In this document: positions 25,525 to 37,271 of the stretch, in pieces
Numbering within the stretch: position 1 is the first letter of the stretch
Layout of the letters: each line of letters starts with the position of its first letter
Program-made: the position numbers and the translations under genes
Notes under the pieces: model-generated
Told to the model about the DNA's origin: nothing
What the model saw: the letters and a program-made list of their open reading frames with translations, nothing else
Databases searched by the model: none
NCBI GenBank assembly: GCA_027559495.1
Contig: JAMXSV010000008.1
Coordinates: 1,364,001-1,428,000, forward strand
Source of the DNA: Aurifilum marmelostoma
Taxonomy: Eukaryota > Ascomycota > Sordariomycetes > Diaporthales > Cryphonectriaceae
Direction: 5' to 3'
DNA length: 64,000 nucleotides

Positions 25525-27090
25525 TCTCCAGACCCACGGTCTCGAGGCCTGCTGTTCGACCTAATGGGTCAAGGTGGTGATATTGGTAAGATTCAAGTCG
25601 GTCCAGCAACACACAATCTTTTTGGGGATTATGGTATCGTGAAGGGTGAGGAGGGGGAACTGCCAGAGCTGGAGAGGGGGGGTCCGACCACGTACCTCGC
25701 TCGAAGGGGGAAGAGGTGAAAGAGGCCGTACTATATAGCTCGAGATGCTCAGACGGTCACTCTCGGTTACAGGTTGTATGCAACTTGCTATGTGAGCCAT
25801 GGCGAGGAGCTGGGGGCGTCACACCCAGATGACAGGGGTGCTAAGCTACCCAGATTCTGATGCGACGGGTCCCTGCTCTGCGAGGGCAGACACCGATGGA
25901 GAGGATCCGACGATTAGGAGATTCAGTGCAAGTGTAACAGAATCGCAGGGCTTGGCTGCGAACACGCACATGGATCCCCAGCGACGTTGCCCAAACAATC
26001 GGGACAGGGGAGGTCGCATTAAGAGCAAGGCCTGACTGTTTGTTCTGCTCTGGGTAGGGGGGGGGAAGAAAAAGGGTGGAAACGCCAACCGTATTATCAT
26101 GTATGGCGTGTGTGTATAAGTGGCCAGAAAACGGATGAAGAAGTGTGAAATCCAGAAGCTCATGCCGGAGCCCGTCATCAGACGGCTGCTGATGCCTTTA
26201 TTATTTGTTTTTAGATCCCTTCTCTCTGGCTCTTGTCAAGGCCGCACACGCACACCCAACGTCGTATGGTAAATTGCAACCGTATTTGGAGGAAGGGGAG
26301 GGGGGGGAAAAATCCAATCGCCTCAGTAGTCTCTCCTCCTTTCGAGTGACCTTCCCTCGTCTAGGAAGGTCTACCAGCCTCCCGCAGGGAACTTGGACAT
26401 CACTGACCTCTCGAGAGTCAAGGAATAGCTGCGAGGCCTGTGACCGTGCACAGCACAAGGTGCAGGGCCGGAGAGCTCAGAGGCCCCGCATAGCCCTTGT
26501 GTACGTCCGTCCGGGGACGAGTCCGCGGTGCAGGGCGAGCTGCCATAGTACAGGCCGCCCTAGTCGTGATTGTAGCCACTGGAACGGACTTTGTAGCGAA
26601 ATGCGGACTAGCCGTGCAGTTGAGGTACATGAGACAAGCAGCAGGAGGATGGAGATCTCTCTGCATACAGCAGAGTGAAACAGTCTAACATCCGCACCCT
26701 GGTGCTGCCTGTGTGCGCTAATGCTGGACCTCTCGTGGTGGAGGAGGGGCCCACCAACGGATGAGGGTCTCGTTTCCAAACTGGGAATGCCTGACATCAA
26801 ACTTCGTACATACCAAGTACTATGTAGTAAGCCCAGGACACCACACCTCCATTTTTAGTGCCAAAATCGATGTCTGAATGAGCACCGCAGGCGTCATCTC
26901 GAGGAGCCATCGAGAGCTCCTGAGGAAGGAAAAAAAAGGGGGGGGGGCGAGCGCAGACGGCGATGATAAGGTGTCAGAGCCTTTCTCGCTAACGGGGACA
27001 TTCGCCAAGGTGAGGGTGGTGGCTTGTTGATTGTACCCAAGTACACCATGAGTATTCTCATAGTATGTCAGAGGAAGCAGTATCCTATGC

Positions 27091-27135
27091 ACTATGAGTT
27101 CATAGTATATGCAGTGCTATAGGCATATACTATGA
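27091..27135. repeat. two overlapping perfect palindromes
   Basis: ACTATGA-GT-TCATAGT (27091-27106) is a perfect inverted repeat with a 2-nt spacer. It overlaps a second one with 13-bp arms, TCATAGTATATGC (27100-27112) and its exact reverse complement (27123-27135), separated by 10 nt. Related CATGAGTATTCTCATAG lies just upstream (27047-27063). Both could extrude as hairpins in DNA or RNA; no terminator or element boundary is evident. Confidence 0.8.
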
Positions 27136-29434
27136 GTACCACAGGTACATGGTAGTATTGCACGGCCAAGAACGGACATTAGAGCATGGCAGCCCCACAA
27201 ATCATGAAATCGAGGGATTGCACCAGTAAGTGGTAGAATCCACTTGAGTGCTCGTTCTTTTCAGCCGGACCCATCACCTTGCGAGCGGATCAGCGACGGC
27301 AACGGGTCCGGAGCAACGACACATGTCGTATGGGTCACAAACTTGTGTCTGTCTTTTTGCTTGTCGTGCTTTGCGACATAATTCTGTGTCAATCCTCGAT
27401 AAGCTTCCTTGGCGACCTCGCAGGGCCCTGTCAGTCGTATCTTATTTTAAGGTTAGGAGAACACACCTGTGTGGTATTATGGTGGTCAGGAGGTCCACAG
27501 GGATTGTCTTCCTGTCGACTACCGCAACCCTCGAGACCTCGTCCCAGCGGCGCCCTCTTGTGGGCCTACCCTCGCTTCGATCTGTCAACTGCTGCTGTTC
27601 AATCAAGATCCTCTCAGGGCATAATATGCCTAATCTCGCGTGATCCCTCCAGGACATCGCTCTGCGAATCTTGCTAGTTTTTGTCATGCAATGGCAGAAA
27701 CGAGGCGAGAGAAAGCGCGCGAGCGCGCGCGCACACACATCTTGACCGTGTCACACGTCGTATCCAGTCATGGCTTTGTTTTTGAGACAGCTTCCTTCGG
27801 CCAAAGCCCGTCACAGGATCCAAGGGCAGTCATCACGAAAAGGGATCCAGGTGTAGAAGATGTTGCACTGCCGCACCACCACCAGCCAGGTGGGCATCCG
27901 AGCCAGTGACTTAGGAGGCTATGTTACGCAAAGACCCCAAGTGCCAGATGTCAGAGCGCATTCTAGCGTGCTCTAGCCCGCCCCGTATGTTTATCCATCA
28001 GGGCAAGTTTCTGAGTGAGAGTTGTAGTCCCGAATGCACGTGGGCTCTGGCGTCCCGGCACTCCCGTGTCGATTTGCGGTCGCTTTCTCGGATATGGTAC
28101 GTACGGCCGTATGAGGTATCGAGCCGGATGAGGCAAATGTGACGGGGTTCTATGGCAGCAGCAAATTTCGCCTGTTCGAGGCTTCAGGAATCTTGCTCAG
28201 CTTACTCTTGATCCTCCGCACTGCCTGGACATCCCGAGGAACGTCATGGCTAGACAATTGGCCGTGGCAGAAGTACCGAGTCATGGCCGTGTGACAGGCT
28301 GATTTGAGCTTGATATCGCGGGGGCTCTACCGCCGAGGCCGGCTACAACGCTGGAAGCCCGAGAGCGGATAGGATGGCGACTTGAACTGGAAGAGAGAGA
28401 TTTCCAGAGACTGGATATCCCTGGCTACAAGTAAGTGCTGTAGGAGATCAGCACGGCACGGACTCATCTGCCGGTAGTGGTGAAGCGAGGACCAGCGTTT
28501 GCTGTCAAATCTTTCGCTGGTCGGCAAATCCTCAATTCTGGAACTCGATGCTGCTTCCCGCCCACCGCCGGGGAAAACGTCCTGGCTGTTCCTCTGGTCG
28601 GATTTTCCAGGCTGGTGAGGCAAGTTTTCAGGCCTCGACAGCTTCCAAATCACCGCGTGGCTGTCTCCGAATCTGGTGGCGGCGGCGTCCGAGCTGTGTC
28701 TTCTGGCCAGACGGGTGGACCGTCGGAAGGGTCGTATCCTCAAGTGTTGCTGCCTAGGCGTGCCCTCTTGTATCGAAAGGAAGAAGCCGCTCAGCATGAA
28801 GTGGGACGGATGCAGCAACTCGGACTGCCAAGTTCGTATATTTCCACCGTGTTTGCCATGATGATGCCAGTGTGGCTGGCTGGATGGAGGGGTCGTGAGT
28901 AATGATCTGCAGCACACAAGGTTTGGCGGAAAACGTGGGAAAATCCCCCGAGATCGGCAGGACTAAGAGAGGGCCGAGTAGCGCCTTCTGTCGGGACTTT
29001 TGAGACCCTAACCCTTAGAGCCCGTGAACGACTGGTCCGTGCGCGCACGAGGTCTTGGTGGGCAGGGCCTCGACAACTTGCACTTTGCCTATCATCACAT
29101 TAGGATCCAAAGTATGGCAGCTCACCACCTTATCAATTTTTTTTTGACAAAATCTTGCATCTCGCAGCGGAAGGTACAAAAAAAATATTTTAAAGCAAGA
29201 TAAGAGTCTGGAAGCGACAAATAGGGTTTCCAACGCTACCATACTACAAACGAGGTGAATCCAGATGCAGAGATGATCAACACATGCGAGATAAAAGCCC
29301 GCTGTGGGGAGCGAGGCCCGTTCCAAACGGTCGTCGCCGGCATCGTGATGAGGTCCCCCCTGAGCTGTGCTCTGGAGAAGTCCGTCTGCATGCTGGGTGT
29401 CGGCGCACGGCGCTTGAACGTGGTACCGAATGTG

Positions 29435-29435
<1 letters not shown>

Positions 29436-29469
<34 letters not shown>
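29436..29469. repeat. (TGC)n microsatellite, about 11 units
   Basis: 34 bp of uninterrupted TGC/CTG. It lies inside overlapping open frames on both strands (poly-Leu, poly-Ser or poly-Ala depending on frame), none of which is otherwise gene-like. Confidence 0.9.
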
Positions 29470-29470
<1 letters not shown>

Positions 29471-31191
29471 GACACATCACACGCCGCTGCACCCGCGGAG
29501 GCCATCGCTGCAACGTCGACATGCAACTGCGGCGGACCAGTCACTTCGGGCATGGCTGGCCTCATGATCGGCAATGTCTCTGCAGCACGTGGACGACTGA
29601 ACATGCAAAACGCCGCAAAAATACGCTGACCGTGCGTCTACATCGCACAACCTATGTACCATGCACGTACATGAGCTGCATCTTCTGCCAGCTCTCATTA
29701 CCCCCTCCTCTTCGCCCGTTGGTGAGGGTAGTCTCCCTGCTCCCTCCTCATCCTGTCAGTGGCAATTGCCGACAAGTCTTCTGTATCCAGACCTCGCCTC
29801 GCAGTGTTCAAGAGAAATCTATGCAGGAAGGCTTTTGACCAACATGTGAAGAGCATCCATGGGCCGGTTGCATGGTCTTCAGACTTCCTTTGTTTTGCCG
29901 CTATCCAGAATCACGCGGCTTACTGTCGTTGCTTTTGACCTTTAGTCTCTCACTGAATCACCCACTCGGAGGTGACCTCTTCATTCGGGAGATGGAATGA
30001 AACAATTAGCACTGGCTTGAACTGCGGTGCGAGGTGCTATAGTCCTGTCTGCACTGTTTCGACTAAATTCTCCGTACCCTGCCTGACCAACAAAATTGTG
30101 CTGCCCGTCACCCCACACACACTCACCTTGGCTGAATGCAGAGCAGAAGCCAACTCGATGCCCAGAAACCCTATGCGCTACAAGACACCGGACTGCACAT
30201 CACCATGATGCGAGCTTGACCTGTTCTGACCAGACAAGACAGACCCAAGCCAGGCATGCACGTTGACCTCAGGGGATGGCGACTTCTATACGCAGTACCC
30301 ACTGCCAGCATAACCCTGAGCGTCCTTACTTACGTAGCTAGGTAAGCTGGGCAAGGGACAGGGCAGGGGCCAGGGTTGTTCGACCTCATCAAGGGCTGCC
30401 TGGCGGTGGCCTGCTTGCCACAAGCCTCCTGTGGCTTGCTTTTAGCCGTCACGATAGCTACATTCGGCTGCTTACCCCGAAGCCGGCTGCGGGGTGTCCG
30501 GGGGACAGTCAAATCCACGCGAGTCCAGACCCAGCTGCGCAGTGATTTATTCTCCTTGGGGTGATCAAACGACTTGTGTTGCCTCTAGTCTGATGAGAGA
30601 GGACTGGCATCTTGACCATGAGTGAATGCTGGTCCTCTCTACCCGAACAAATAAGTCTGCACACGTATCTGCCGACAGGAAGAGAAACAGGTGCCCGTGG
30701 TCTTGACTCTACGCTGCATACTCTGCTCCGCAGCCACTCTCCATGGCAACCAACACCCCTTAGAACAGGAGAAAGGGGGAAAAAAAAAGGAAAAGAAAAA
30801 GAAATGCGGGGTACAAGCAACAGATGTTTCAGCATCCAGCAGCAGAGCGTGTGAGTGGTCCGAGTCGTAAATCTGGGACGAAATGCCTTGCGCATGTCGC
30901 CGCTCTTATCGACGATCACAGGCTAAGTGACCGTGCGTGGTGCCCTTCCCCGACACCATCAATGACCTAGCCCATTGGGTGGCTTGAGTAAGAAAGGGGA
31001 AGATGTCGTGCAACCTTTGATGCCGCCCTTTCACTCACTTTTGTGATAGATGAGCCCCCACTGCCGTCGTGTGGCCTCGCCTCGCCCATGGCACGTGAGA
31101 CTAATGCAAGCACTCTCCCACCTTCCTACCACATCGAAACCAGGACATTCAGGCTAAGGCGATGAATGATCATGCAACATCAATAACGAAT

Positions 31192-31210
31192 AGCAGCAGC
31201 AGCAGCAGCA
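31192..31210. repeat. (AGC)n microsatellite, about 6 units
   Basis: 19 bp of uninterrupted AGC repeats in intergenic DNA, followed by imperfect AGCAG copies to about 31245. Confidence 0.85.
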
Positions 31211-32542
31211 TCTCTAGCAGAAGAGCAGGGACGGCACCAGCAGCACCTCTCTAAGCGATCACTTGACCCACGTGCGGGGCTTTCGCCAGAGATACCAGCC
31301 ACGGCATTTGGAGTCTCGCGGTGCGATCCTCTTCGAGCCGGATGTACCTTGTCAGGCATCCATCACCTTATCCTCTACTACTTCACAACTAGTCCATTGC
31401 ACTACTATTACTTAGTCACTATAGCAAGACTAGCATGGATACATCATCAATCGTAAAGTATCGCCTATACCCAGGCACACTCTGTGGGAGGACCCTCGTA
31501 GGGGAGTGGGGCTCAGGCCCCCCCCCCAAGTTCCTTGTCCTGACCCCCTCCTCTCAAGAACCCAAGGCTAGAACGACAGAACGACCATCTAGAAATAAAG
31601 TTCATCAGGCCCCAGAGTCTTGGCAAGTTTTAGCCTCGAAAGAGGAACGCGAAGCCTGTCCATCAAAGTGTCAGAACAGTCCCTGCAAATTACATCAACA
31701 GCCCCTCCCCAAACCCTCTGGCGATTGGGGGGGGGGTTGGATGTATAAGGACCCGTACCCACCTGCTTTCTACCTGCGACACAACCACGAAAAAGGCCCA
31801 GCAGCTTGTTTTTTTTGTGGACAAATGTCTCGCACGCTGCATACATAGTACACCGGCAGGGGGTTCCGGACCATGAAAGCAAAGAGAGAAAAAGAAGGAA
31901 AACCCCACTACCACATCTCTTATCAGACGGAGAGATATCTCGATGTATGACCTCAGTCAGCCTCCACAGCGCAAGTTTTTTTTTTTTTGTCCTCTCTCCC
32001 CTCCCTTGAGCTGCAGTGTTGCAGAACCCTACGACTTGGCATTGCGTCTTGCACTATCATGACGGGAAAGGATGCGGATGATCCTGGGATGATGATCTCC
32101 AGCACAATAACCTTTTGAGGTGCAGAGCGCCCGCATCCTTCCCGTCTATCTTTGCTCTTTTCTTCCTTTCTGGAGGGAAAGGATTCCCTGCGCAAAACAG
32201 GTTTCATCAAAATCAGCGTTCGGGGCTGCTGCAGCAAGGACATAACCTGGCTAAACCACGGTAGCAGGTAGGTGACGGATGTGATGCCAACCCGCAGGAA
32301 ACCGGCCCGGGGGTTTTCCTGAATACCCTCACAGGGCATTCCTCTGTGGTAAACCAGAAGAAGAAGAAGAAGAAAGGCACTTGCCGAGGATGCGGTGTGA
32401 CGCCAAGCTTTCACTTGCTTCTTAACCATAAAAGACGGGCAACATCCGTCCCATCCTACCAACAAATATTACCTCGTGCCGTCCCTGGGTTGCAGCAGAG
32501 GGCGATCCTTCTCCTTGTACCACCCCCGCCCATTTACACACC

Positions 32543-32566
32543 AAAAAAAAAAAAAAAAAAAAAAAA
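32543..32566. repeat. poly-A tract, 24 nt
   Basis: 24 consecutive A followed by GAGAGAGAAAAAAAG. Similar A15 and A12 runs occur near 33042 and 33124. No retroposon body identified. Confidence 0.8.
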
Positions 32567-33151
32567 GAGAGAGAAAAAAAGGGAAGAAGGCGCCTCTGTA
32601 ACGACTGTGCTTCGGTACCAGCCTGGGCTTCTTTGGTACTAGTCGCCGTAAAGCTTAGCTCCACAGCCAAGACTGCAGCACCAAGGCACAAGGGGTTGAG
32701 ACTGGTTGCAATGATTTGACTATACTGCACAGCCGTTCCTGCGGATCCTACAAAGTATCTCTTCCCCCTTTTCTTCTGTTCTTTCAATTTTTTTTGCCTT
32801 TCCACCCCCTCTCCATCTCTTGCTGCTTTCTTCCGGAGCCGAGGGTAATATGACGAGGAGGGTATCTGGATTATCTTCATTTTTAAGCGAACCAGGAAGA
32901 TCACTCGTCCGCTCGGCCGAACTGATGCGCCTCGCCAGGAGGCAAATCTCGCCTAGTGTTCACGGGCCTGGTTGGACGGGACCACTCAGAACGGCCCCGC
33001 AACAGTCCTGGTACAGACTGACGAAGGGGGGGGAAAAAACGGAAAAAAAAAAAAAAAGAACTCCCCAGACCTGTCCATGTCATTAAGCGGGGAGACTCTT
33101 TGTACCCAGGCCTCCTCAACGAAGAAAAAAAAAAAATACTCCACTTAAACC

Positions 33152-33331
33152 ATGAAGAACGTGACATTTGATACCATTCTTATCCTCTTGTACGCCCTGT
33201 GTTTTGTGCCGGACTGCAGCAAGGCCATGGGTGACTCGTGCGAGAGTGCAGCCGAGTCCGAGCCGACGGAGCCCCCCCCATCTGTATGTATAGATTGTAC
33301 TATAGTATATGCACACGTGCGAGCTTGTTGA
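33152..33331 (+). CDS. candidate small secreted Cys-containing protein
   Basis: ATG 33152 opens a 59-aa frame. Residues 1-25 look like a classical secretion signal: charged start (MKNVTF), hydrophobic core (TILILLYALCFV) and a small-residue exit (CSKA). The mature part is short, acidic and Pro-rich (ESAAESEPTEPPP) with Cys at 30, 46, 49 and 59. A canonical donor GTATGT at 33284 sits inside it; splicing to the acceptor TTTTCAAG at 33367 (84 nt, phase 0) would instead give an 89-aa protein ending at 33505, with a basic C-terminal half (GRYRKGAY..HEWCRTGGG). I know no family for either version. It lies alone in gene-poor DNA 2 kb from the NADAR gene. No expression evidence is visible, so chance cannot be excluded. 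Confidence 0.35.
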   Translation: MKNVTFDTILILLYALCFVPDCSKAMGDSCESAAESEPTEPPPSVCIDCTIVYAHVRAC

Positions 33332-35278
33332 GCCCAAACCCCTCACTCCCTCCCCATTCTTTTCAAGGCTGACTCTCGCGGCAGGTACAGGAAAGGTGCA
33401 TATACTATATATCCACAGCATCGTTCATTACCTAAACACGAGTGGTGTCGTACCGGAGGGGGTGTAAAGGGGAGGGGGGTGGGGGCCAGAGATCCTCATC
33501 CTTAATAAGTGCCGGGCATAATGGAATCTTGATATAGGTACTACTATGTCCAAGATCTGCAGAATTCTTCCCTTTCTCTGTCGACGTCAACAAGAAGAAA
33601 GAAGAAAGAAAAAAAAGAAAAGTGCTGTTGGGTGCGTGATAGAGATTAGAGGGATCAGACACTAGAGCAACCAACGTCTATAAGTCATCAGCATTATGCA
33701 CGAATGGCGTATATTGCACAGAGGTGATGTTGCGGCGTGGCACTATCGGCCGAGATTGCACGGGCCCGGACCCCGCCATGCACGTTCTCTGTAGGTCGCC
33801 GGCTTGCATACATTTCACGACCTCGTGATCTCTCATTGTGGGGTCGCCGTTCCCAGCTTTGGGTCAGAGTGCGCCTTGGAATCCCTGGCATATAGTAGTA
33901 TCATGGCCGATAGGCATGACTGCATCATGGTGACAGCCATGCACACCGAAATGTTCCGGGGTCCCCCGCACAGGCCGTTTTGCGCACCAGCCCATGCGGC
34001 ACCAATGCAAGGCACGAAGGAAGACCGCTCGTGCGGTGCGGACACCAGACGAAAATAGCCACGCAAGTCTCGGCAAGTACAGAAGATACTTACCTTGTTT
34101 GTCCTCGTGGTGGAGGCATTAATCCTGTATCCTGTGTGGCGCTCCCTTCATCTCCTCCCTCTGCCCTCCGGCACACACGAGGACAACCAGGAAGCCTGCG
34201 ATGGCTTCAAACACTCTTATGAGATGAAGGTCCCTGCTGCTGCAGCTCTTTCCGCTGCATGGTATACTCAGTAGAACAGCACCTCGAAACGGCAGGGATG
34301 ACAATGCCACGAGGTGTGTCAGGGCAAACGGCTAGCGGGTCCTTGAACGGTTTCGAGTATCAGACCAAGCGGGCCGTCTGCTGCTTATCACGGCAGACCC
34401 AAATGGAGACCCTGCGTCGCAGCCTTGTTTGGATGTCGACGGGACGAACATAGGGGGTAGCTAGAGACCGGCACATGGTCTACTCCGGCTTACAGAGAAT
34501 TGGGATAGTTGCTTGCCACGCCACCTCGAGACCCTCCCCTCCTTACTACCCCGTTCCATCGCTTTCCTTTTTTTGCTTTTCTTTTTCTTCTTCTCCCCAG
34601 CTCGAGGAGCTGTCAATCGTGCCACATAGGCTAGAGTTTCGGCCATATGGCTGAATATCCACAACATCCAAGATTCTAACAATGATCACCACGGGCCGGC
34701 GCACGACTTAGGCCTGGGCTGCTGAGATCGATGCTTGCGTTTCGTCCGAATGCGCAGTGATCGCCCTCGGCGTGCCTAGACGCGAAGGCATATGATAAGG
34801 CACAGGAGCAGGTTGAAACATGTTTCGCAAGTCCGCCAGATCGTTAGTGTATATTTTGTAATTCTTTTTCCTTGTCCTACTTCCTTATCTCAATGCCTTC
34901 ATGAGGATCCGACGTTCGGATTCATTAATTATGAGTTTCTTGCTTGGAGGGTGTGCTAAGTGTGAGGTGAGCAGGCTGTGTGAGCAAGTTAAAGAGGCTT
35001 GTGACCTCGCGATCTTGTGTATTTGTCAGGACGTCCAGGAAGGAGGAACGAAGGATTGACAGTCAGAAGCACTTCATCATCCACATAGATTTCAATTAAT
35101 TAGATATTGCCTTGTGCACAAGTTTAGAGATAATGCCTTCTTGGACTTCATTGTTCTGCCAATCGTGTTTACCTACAGAAATATCTAGCACTATAGGGCC
35201 TTTCGCCCATTGCATTGGGGTTGTCCTTCCTTATGCGCCCGCACCCGAAATACTGTGTGTTGAAAGCAGAAGAATTAA
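33332..35278. other. intergenic, no supported gene
   Basis: About 1.9 kb (1.8 kb if the spliced version of the small upstream frame is real). G-rich and A-rich patches at 33460-33490 and 33590-33625; pyrimidine-rich run at 34540-34600. Nothing with a domain. The stretch 34820-35278 is AT-rich and likely holds the 3' UTR of the minus-strand gene ending at 35279. Confidence 0.45.
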
Positions 35279-35974
35279 TCATTCCTGAACTTCGTAGTCA
35301 TCCCAGCCCTCCTCTCCGCTGGTCGGATTCTCCCAGCTCCCTTCGCCCTGCGCAGTCTCTTCTTCCTTCCGTAGTTGCTCCCTGGCCTGCATGAGCGCCT
35401 TTCCCAGCCTGTTCTCCCCCCACCATTGCCGATGCGCCATGGCATGTTTGGCCTTGTACCCGATACCCCAGACGCGGTCCCGCGACGCGACCTCCACAAG
35501 TAGACGGTCGCCTGTGGCAAGCAGCCTACGCCGCAGCTCGACGTTCTGCCCGAACTTGGCCACGTTGCCCGCCACGACCACGTTGCTCTTGACCTTGTCC
35601 CAGCTCGAATCGGTGAAGCCAGCCGTCAGCTTGCCCAGCCGCTTCTGCTCTTTGGGGCTGTCGCTCTCGAGGACCCGCCGCTGGGTGTCCTGGTCACAGA
35701 ACCGCCCTGCCTTGCAGTACATCATGAACTGCTCGGCGCAGTTGAAGGCGATGCTGTTGTCGTCGGAGCTGGCGTCCTCCAGGGGGTGTCTGATGAGCGA
35801 CGATATCTGGGACCTGCTGACTGAAAAGGTGCAGGGATACCACTGGCAGAACTCTCCGTATGCTTCATTTGGCATGTAGAAGAAAAGCGGCGATTCCATG
35901 TCTTGGTCGTCCGGTGCTGGGCCTCTTTGCTCGTCTGCCCCATGGCTCTTGGAGTATCCAGGCTGCCGCTCCAT
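35279..35974 (-). CDS. NADAR-domain protein (YbiA-like N-glycosidase superfamily)
   Basis: A single-exon minus-strand gene of 231 aa. After a polar 28-residue lead the NADAR fold (DUF1768) spans about residues 31-203: FFYMPNEAYGEFCQWYPCTF (31-50), the NCAEQFMMYCKAGRF helix (78-92) with its conserved Glu81, PKEQKRLGKLTAGF (107-120), WDKVKSNVVVAGNVAKFGQN (125-144), LLATGDRLLVEVASRDRVWG (151-170) and WWGENRLGKALMQAREQL (184-201). These include the residues conserved across the family. Bacterial and plant relatives cleave N-glycosidic bonds in reactive riboflavin intermediates, and other NADARs remove ADP-ribose from guanine in DNA; which substrate applies here cannot be told. A short acidic tail follows. 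It is an isolated gene whose upstream side faces the retroelement block 1.08 kb away; its own sequence shows no RIP. Confidence 0.85.
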   Translation of the reverse strand: MERQPGYSKSHGADEQRGPAPDDQDMESPLFFYMPNEAYGEFCQWYPCTFSVSRSQISSLIRHPLEDASSDDNSIAFNCAEQFMMYCKAGRFCDQDTQRRVLESDSPKEQKRLGKLTAGFTDSSWDKVKSNVVVAGNVAKFGQNVELRRRLLATGDRLLVEVASRDRVWGIGYKAKHAMAHRQWWGENRLGKALMQAREQLRKEEETAQGEGSWENPTSGEEGWDDYEVQE

Positions 35975-37053
35975 TTTACTTGATTCTTAGTACCTCTTCA
36001 TGGACAACTTTGGTCAGCGAAAGTTGGCTACGCCATCCTTCAAAAGTGTGTTCTCTGCAATTACCTGGTTGTAATAAGACTGTCGAGACGGCTGATGAAA
36101 GGCGAGGTTTTGTTTAGACTACTGTCTCTGTGATGATGGACACCGAGTGAGAGAGTGGGAACGATCAAATTACAGGCTGTCATGCAATATTTGATGTTGT
36201 GTGGGTTCGTTTTCTCCTTGAAAGAATTATTAAACACTATTAATCTGCGAGCGAGGACAGATATTTGGCACTTGAACATGTGGCGCGCTTAAGGCTTCAA
36301 TAATTAGTCACACCGGGACTAGGACGACGCCGTTGCTATTATCCTGCTCGATGCAGTCTTGCAACAGCACTTTGGAAAGACTCAGTGTATCTATAGGTAT
36401 ATAGCGTATGTTGGCCAACATACGAGGGCACAATCACCCCTGGACCGAGACCGCGAGATCTGATGCACATCGCGGACCTAACGCCATAGTCTCTACTGGC
36501 CCCCCTTACGGTTTGAAAAGCCATAATGAATGAACTGAACAGGTGAAGTTACCGAGATGTTGCCAGTAACAGCTTGTCGTGCGAGGTGTCCAGTGAGTCA
36601 TCGGTCAGTGTGATACTGACGTGTGTCTACTCTAATCTTCTGTGGGGACGTCTTCAGCTAGCTGGGCTTCTACGTCTAATTTCTTCCTCTTCTTTCTTTC
36701 TTGTCCTAGCGTGATATCTTAACTGAGCTAAATCCAGTCTCTTGTCTTTGTCGTTGACAGCTAATCAAGTCAGGCGCTCAAGGCCTCGATGTCATGAGGC
36801 GAGCTGGAACAAGGAACCCCTCGCGTGTCAAGCGCCAGCAGGGGGATCTTTGAATATGTGGAGAGGATGGCTCATCATGGGATCATGCTACCGTGTGCTA
36901 TAGAACTGTTGGCGGAAATAGCGGCTTGAGTAGGAAGAAGCTCGCAGCAGGGAGTGTATTTCTTGCAGGAAAGGCTGGACTTGCAATTATGCTGGCTCCT
37001 CACACAACCTCTCGCTGAGTGGTGGATGCAACAGCCTCAAACAGCCGGCCATC
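35975..37053. other. host DNA between the NADAR gene and the retroelement block
   Basis: 1.08 kb holding the presumed NADAR promoter. No gene recognised. Base composition and dinucleotides stay host-like right up to the Copia LTR, so RIP has not leaked into this flank. Confidence 0.6.
37049..37053 (+). repeat. left target-site duplication of outer Copia element (CCATC)
   Basis: CCATC immediately precedes the left LTR; CCATT immediately follows the right LTR at 49883-49887. Four of five bases match, consistent with a 5-bp duplication that later acquired one change. Confidence 0.6.
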
Positions 37054-37271
37054 TGTTGATGAATAAGGCACGATCTTCACGATCGTCACGATCGTCGCCC
37101 TCTCCAAACGACGAGGGCATCAGAGGGCGTTTGATATACACGGACCGAGGGATTTATTCCTCAGCTAATTAAGGCCTTTTTACAATCGTTTAAAGATAAA
37201 TAAACCTCCTCTTTAATCTCTAGATAGCCTAGATAGATAAAATCAAGCTTTATAATTACTCTTTTATAATA
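37054..37271 (+). repeat. left LTR of the Copia element, 218 bp
   Basis: Matches 49665-49882 end to end without length change. Its first ~112 bp (to about 37165, including CACGATC short repeats) are essentially unmutated; the rest is RIPped relative to the right copy. Confidence 0.93.

Larger units (their letters stand above)
25525..33151. other. 7.6-kb gene-poor region
   Basis: No gene with a recognisable domain. Many 60-196-codon frames occur on both strands, but they overlap one another antisense, lack splice structure and are driven by low-complexity DNA. Contents noted: upstream region of the Uds1 gene (25525-26200), a G run near 26300, a palindrome cluster (27045-27150), alternating GC (GCGCGC) near 27717-27731, a TGC microsatellite (29436-29469), an AGC microsatellite (31192-31210), C and G runs near 31510-31735, poly-A at 32543-32566. 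Small genes below my detection limit may exist here. Confidence 0.45.

Noticed and set aside
26205..26678. 157-codon plus-strand frame
   Set aside because: No family, no start context or intron evidence, opposed by equally long antisense frames.
28327..28917. 196-codon open frame on the minus strand
   Set aside because: No domain, no signal peptide, biased Ser/Arg/His composition, long antisense open frames on the other strand over the same DNA; looks like chance openness of GC-rich sequence.
29236..29838. Several overlapping 120-184-codon frames over the TGC microsatellite, including a poly-Leu 'membrane' segment
   Set aside because: The hydrophobic run is just CTG repeats read in one frame; other frames give poly-Ser and poly-Ala. 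No consistent gene structure.
33368..33505. HEWCRTGGG segment resembling the WCR core of Sordariomycete alpha-pheromones
   Set aside because: Occurs once, lacks the second Cys and the repeated Kex2-flanked units of pheromone precursors; similarity is too short.
37060..37095. CACGATCGT short direct repeats taken as a CRISPR-like array
   Set aside because: They are internal to the Copia LTR, irregularly spaced and recur in the right LTR; the organism is a fungus.
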